From an uncultured Porphyromonadaceae bacterium (GTDB lineage: Bacteria; Bacteroidota; Bacteroidia; Bacteroidales; Muribaculaceae): DNA of 16,883 bases. The stretch lies in NCBI GenBank assembly GCA_900540625.1, contig UQGP01000046.1:1-16883 (forward strand), in the 5' to 3' direction. Positions 15,543 through 16,883 of the stretch are shown here, in pieces; positions within the stretch are counted from its first letter, which is position 1, and each line of letters begins with the position of its first letter. The notes under the pieces were generated by a model. The model was not told where the DNA came from. It did not search any database and saw only the letters and a list, made by a program, of their open reading frames with translations. Made by a program: the position numbers and the translations under genes.

Positions 15543-15902
15543 AGGGCAAAAGCCGGCGAAGTTTTGAAGACGCTCGGCTTCACCGTCAAGGAGTTCGAAC
15601 GGCCGACAGATGTCGATGAAATGGCGCCGTTTGTATTTATGACCGCCCATCGCCAAGAGCCAAGCGGATCGACGAATATCGTATTTAAGAACGGCGAAGA
15701 TCAGCTTCTCGCCATCGACTTTGCAAGCCGCGAGGACGTAGATAAGTTTGTCGAGTCTATGCAAAAATCAGGCTATGAATACTCTGACGGCATGTACATC
15801 CATCCTAAAAACAAGATGGGTATGGGCCAAATCTACGTCAAAGTCCGGGGTCTGAAGGTCAAAATAATCTCGCCTTTCGAGATGCTTCCCTCCGAATGGT
15901 AA
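15528..15902 (+). CDS. Hypothetical protein, possibly 5'-truncated
   Basis: Reading from ATG 15528 gives 124 residues (GVGFRAKAGEVLKTLGF... ending SPFEMLPSEW). The composition is that of a real soluble protein: amphipathic helices, balanced charge, and a beta-rich C-terminus (GQIYVKVRGLKVKIIS). I recognise no family. The frame is open further upstream to 15444, directly after the DUF3943 stop and in the same frame, but contains no ATG; TTG 15504 is the other possible start (132 residues) and would keep LVEVLDED. No signal peptide and no promoter are seen, and the putative start is buried in the inverted repeat at 15477-15542. It may be the C-terminal remnant of a longer protein, or may be translated by read-through from the DUF3943 transcript. 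Confidence 0.55.
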   Translation: MGVGFRAKAGEVLKTLGFTVKEFERPTDVDEMAPFVFMTAHRQEPSGSTNIVFKNGEDQLLAIDFASREDVDKFVESMQKSGYEYSDGMYIHPKNKMGMGQIYVKVRGLKVKIISPFEMLPSEW

Positions 15903-15964
15903 AAGTGTCCGGACGCCTATTCCGCAACTTTCAATTATCGGTCTCGATTCCGTTACCGTTCTCT

Positions 15965-16009
15965 AAGATAGCGGATTGAGCCGTCGCGATTGTTTGTCGC
16001 GAATATCTT
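15965..16009. other. Intergenic stem-loop
   Basis: In the 287-bp gap after the hypothetical gene, AAGATA (15965-15970) pairs with TATCTT (16004-16009), and TCGCGA (15984-15989) pairs with TCGCGA (15997-16002) around a 7-nt loop. The 13-nt versus 1-nt internal loop makes it asymmetric. No T run follows, so it is only a weak terminator candidate. No small gene was found in this gap. Confidence 0.3.
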
Positions 16010-16020
16010 GCGCCGGGGTA

Positions 16021-16050
16021 TTGTCAATTCGAAACAAATGAGTACCTTTG
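16021..16050 (+). promoter_or_regulatory. Bacteroidetes-type promoter for the lipoprotein gene
   Basis: TTG at 16021-16023, a 19-bp spacer, and TACCTTTG at 16043-16050 fit the TTG-N19-21-TAnnTTTG consensus very well. Transcription should begin near 16056, giving a leader of about 130 nt before ATG 16190. Confidence 0.65.
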
Positions 16051-16053
16051 CTG

Positions 16054-16084
16054 CCGGAAGCGGACGTCCGCCGCCGACATCCGG
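16054..16084 (+). promoter_or_regulatory. Nested palindrome at the predicted transcription start
   Basis: GCGGACGTCCGC at 16060-16071 is a perfect 12-bp palindrome, flanked by CCGGA (16054-16058) and TCCGG (16080-16084), which are complementary to each other. It begins at the predicted start of the transcript, so it may be an operator or a 5'-end hairpin. Confidence 0.4.
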
Positions 16085-16189
16085 TGCATGGAACGCAGCC
16101 CCACCCCCTTAAACAAAAACCTTAATTATAAACTGTTTTTACAATCTCCCAAACAGACCGACAACCTCGGGCAAGGCCACAATCCAAAA

Positions 16190-16883
16190 ATGAAACTTCT
16201 ACACTCATACGCGGTCGCCGTACAGGCCGCAATCATCGCAGTACTCACTGCCGCTTGCGCGCATACAGGAGGGCAGTCTGACACCACCGGAGATCCCGAC
16301 GGCACAGATTCTATTGTCTCTCAATCCATAATCAAAGTGGACGGCAAGGACTTACTCAGACTGGATATCAATACAGCCAAGGCTTCCGTTGAGCTGGTAG
16401 ACTCGTTGATCCCGAACATAGAAGACCCCAAGGTCTGTCTGTGCGTCGAGGCGGCCTTCACCGGCGAGAAAACGGATAGCTTCAGCGCCTCAAACGTTGC
16501 CGGCGATTATGTCAGCATCGGGAGGCTTCGCCACGGATACAACTGTGAGGCAAACACCGGACTACTGTATAGTACCTCGGGGCGCGTCACCATAGAGCCC
16601 ATAGACAGCCTCGAGGTCATGATTCGCCGGGCAGAAGCCAATGGCGGCAGTCTGTTCCAGCAGATGCTTCTGGTGTATGACGGCAAAGACGTCTATGGCG
16701 GACGACCGATATACCGGACTAAGGAAAACATCTACCGCGCAGTCTGCCTCTTCGACCGTCGAAGCGAGAAGGCTGACGTTGAAGTCTCGCCGGGCGGCGG
16801 ATTTACCGTCATCCAGTCCCGGTATCCGGCAGGGCAACCGCATCAAAAAACGAGGAAGATTAACGACCTTGGAATTACCAGGG
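16190..16883 (+). CDS. Lipoprotein, possibly NAGPA/phosphodiester-glycosidase-like; 3' end beyond window
   Basis: The frame is open for 231 codons from ATG 16190 to the right edge. The N-terminus MKLLHSYAV with a hydrophobic core and LTAAC (Cys23) is a lipobox for signal peptidase II, so the protein should be lipid-anchored. A flexible Asp/Thr/Gly linker follows (about 24-45). The rest contains VCLCVEAAFTG (82-92), NVAGDYVSIGRLRHGY (102-117) and MLLVYDGKDVYGGRP (159-173), a pattern that reminds me of secreted Bacteroidetes proteins annotated as phosphodiester glycosidase/NAGPA-like, which cleave sugar-phosphodiester bonds. The match is from memory and partial, so the function is tentative. 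It has its own promoter at 16021-16050. Confidence 0.75.
   Translation, partial: MKLLHSYAVAVQAAIIAVLTAACAHTGGQSDTTGDPDGTDSIVSQSIIKVDGKDLLRLDINTAKASVELVDSLIPNIEDPKVCLCVEAAFTGEKTDSFSASNVAGDYVSIGRLRHGYNCEANTGLLYSTSGRVTIEPIDSLEVMIRRAEANGGSLFQQMLLVYDGKDVYGGRPIYRTKENIYRAVCLFDRRSEKADVEVSPGGGFTVIQSRYPAGQPHQKTRKINDLGITR

Overview
The window looks like a chromosomal segment of a Bacteroidales bacterium, most likely from the gut Muribaculaceae/Porphyromonadaceae side of the order; the family assignment is an inference. The evidence is two full-length PorU-type C25 peptidases of the type IX secretion system (T9SS), a BspA-like leucine-rich-repeat protein, a DUF3943-type protein, and promoters of the Bacteroidetes form (TTG about 20 bp before TAnnTTTG), with no clear Shine-Dalgarno sequences. 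Most of the window is around 55-60% GC in lines I sampled; the leftmost 790 bp is clearly lower.

Layout. On the minus strand, a tightly packed run of seven genes reads from about 13970 down to 1445: porU, rex, a small degenerate fumarylacetoacetate-hydrolase-like gene, a second PorU-like peptidase, an L-cysteine desulfidase/UPF0597 enzyme, a Pif1-type helicase, and a single-span membrane protein. Two junctions are 4-nt ATGA stop/start overlaps and a third is a 22-nt overlap. The only recognisable promoter element for the run lies upstream of porU, so it may be one long transcript. A separate minus-strand pair (a 120-residue exported protein with a T9SS-tail-like end, then the LRR protein running off the left edge) has its own well-formed promoter at 1242-1272.

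On the plus strand, facing away from porU, is a DUF3943 gene. Its 5' leader can fold into a compact structured element (14369-14428), and the divergent intergenic region carries 21-bp-spaced direct repeats, a 17-bp palindrome and a long dyad. Then come a short, probably 5'-truncated ORF beginning in a strong inverted repeat, a structured intergenic stretch, and a promoter driving a lipoprotein cut by the right edge.

How the genes may work together. PorU removes the C-terminal signal from T9SS cargo and joins it to lipopolysaccharide. Here two PorU-type proteins, both keeping the His/Cys dyad, flank an NADH-sensing repressor (Rex) and share a probable transcript with a cysteine-degrading iron-sulfur enzyme. 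No tRNA, rRNA, CRISPR array, insertion sequence or prophage gene was seen. I did not find a clear-cut new defence or mobile system; the most notable features are the duplicated sortase locus around rex, the degenerate FAH-like protein, the heptamer repeat inside the desulfidase gene, and several structured leader or operator candidates.
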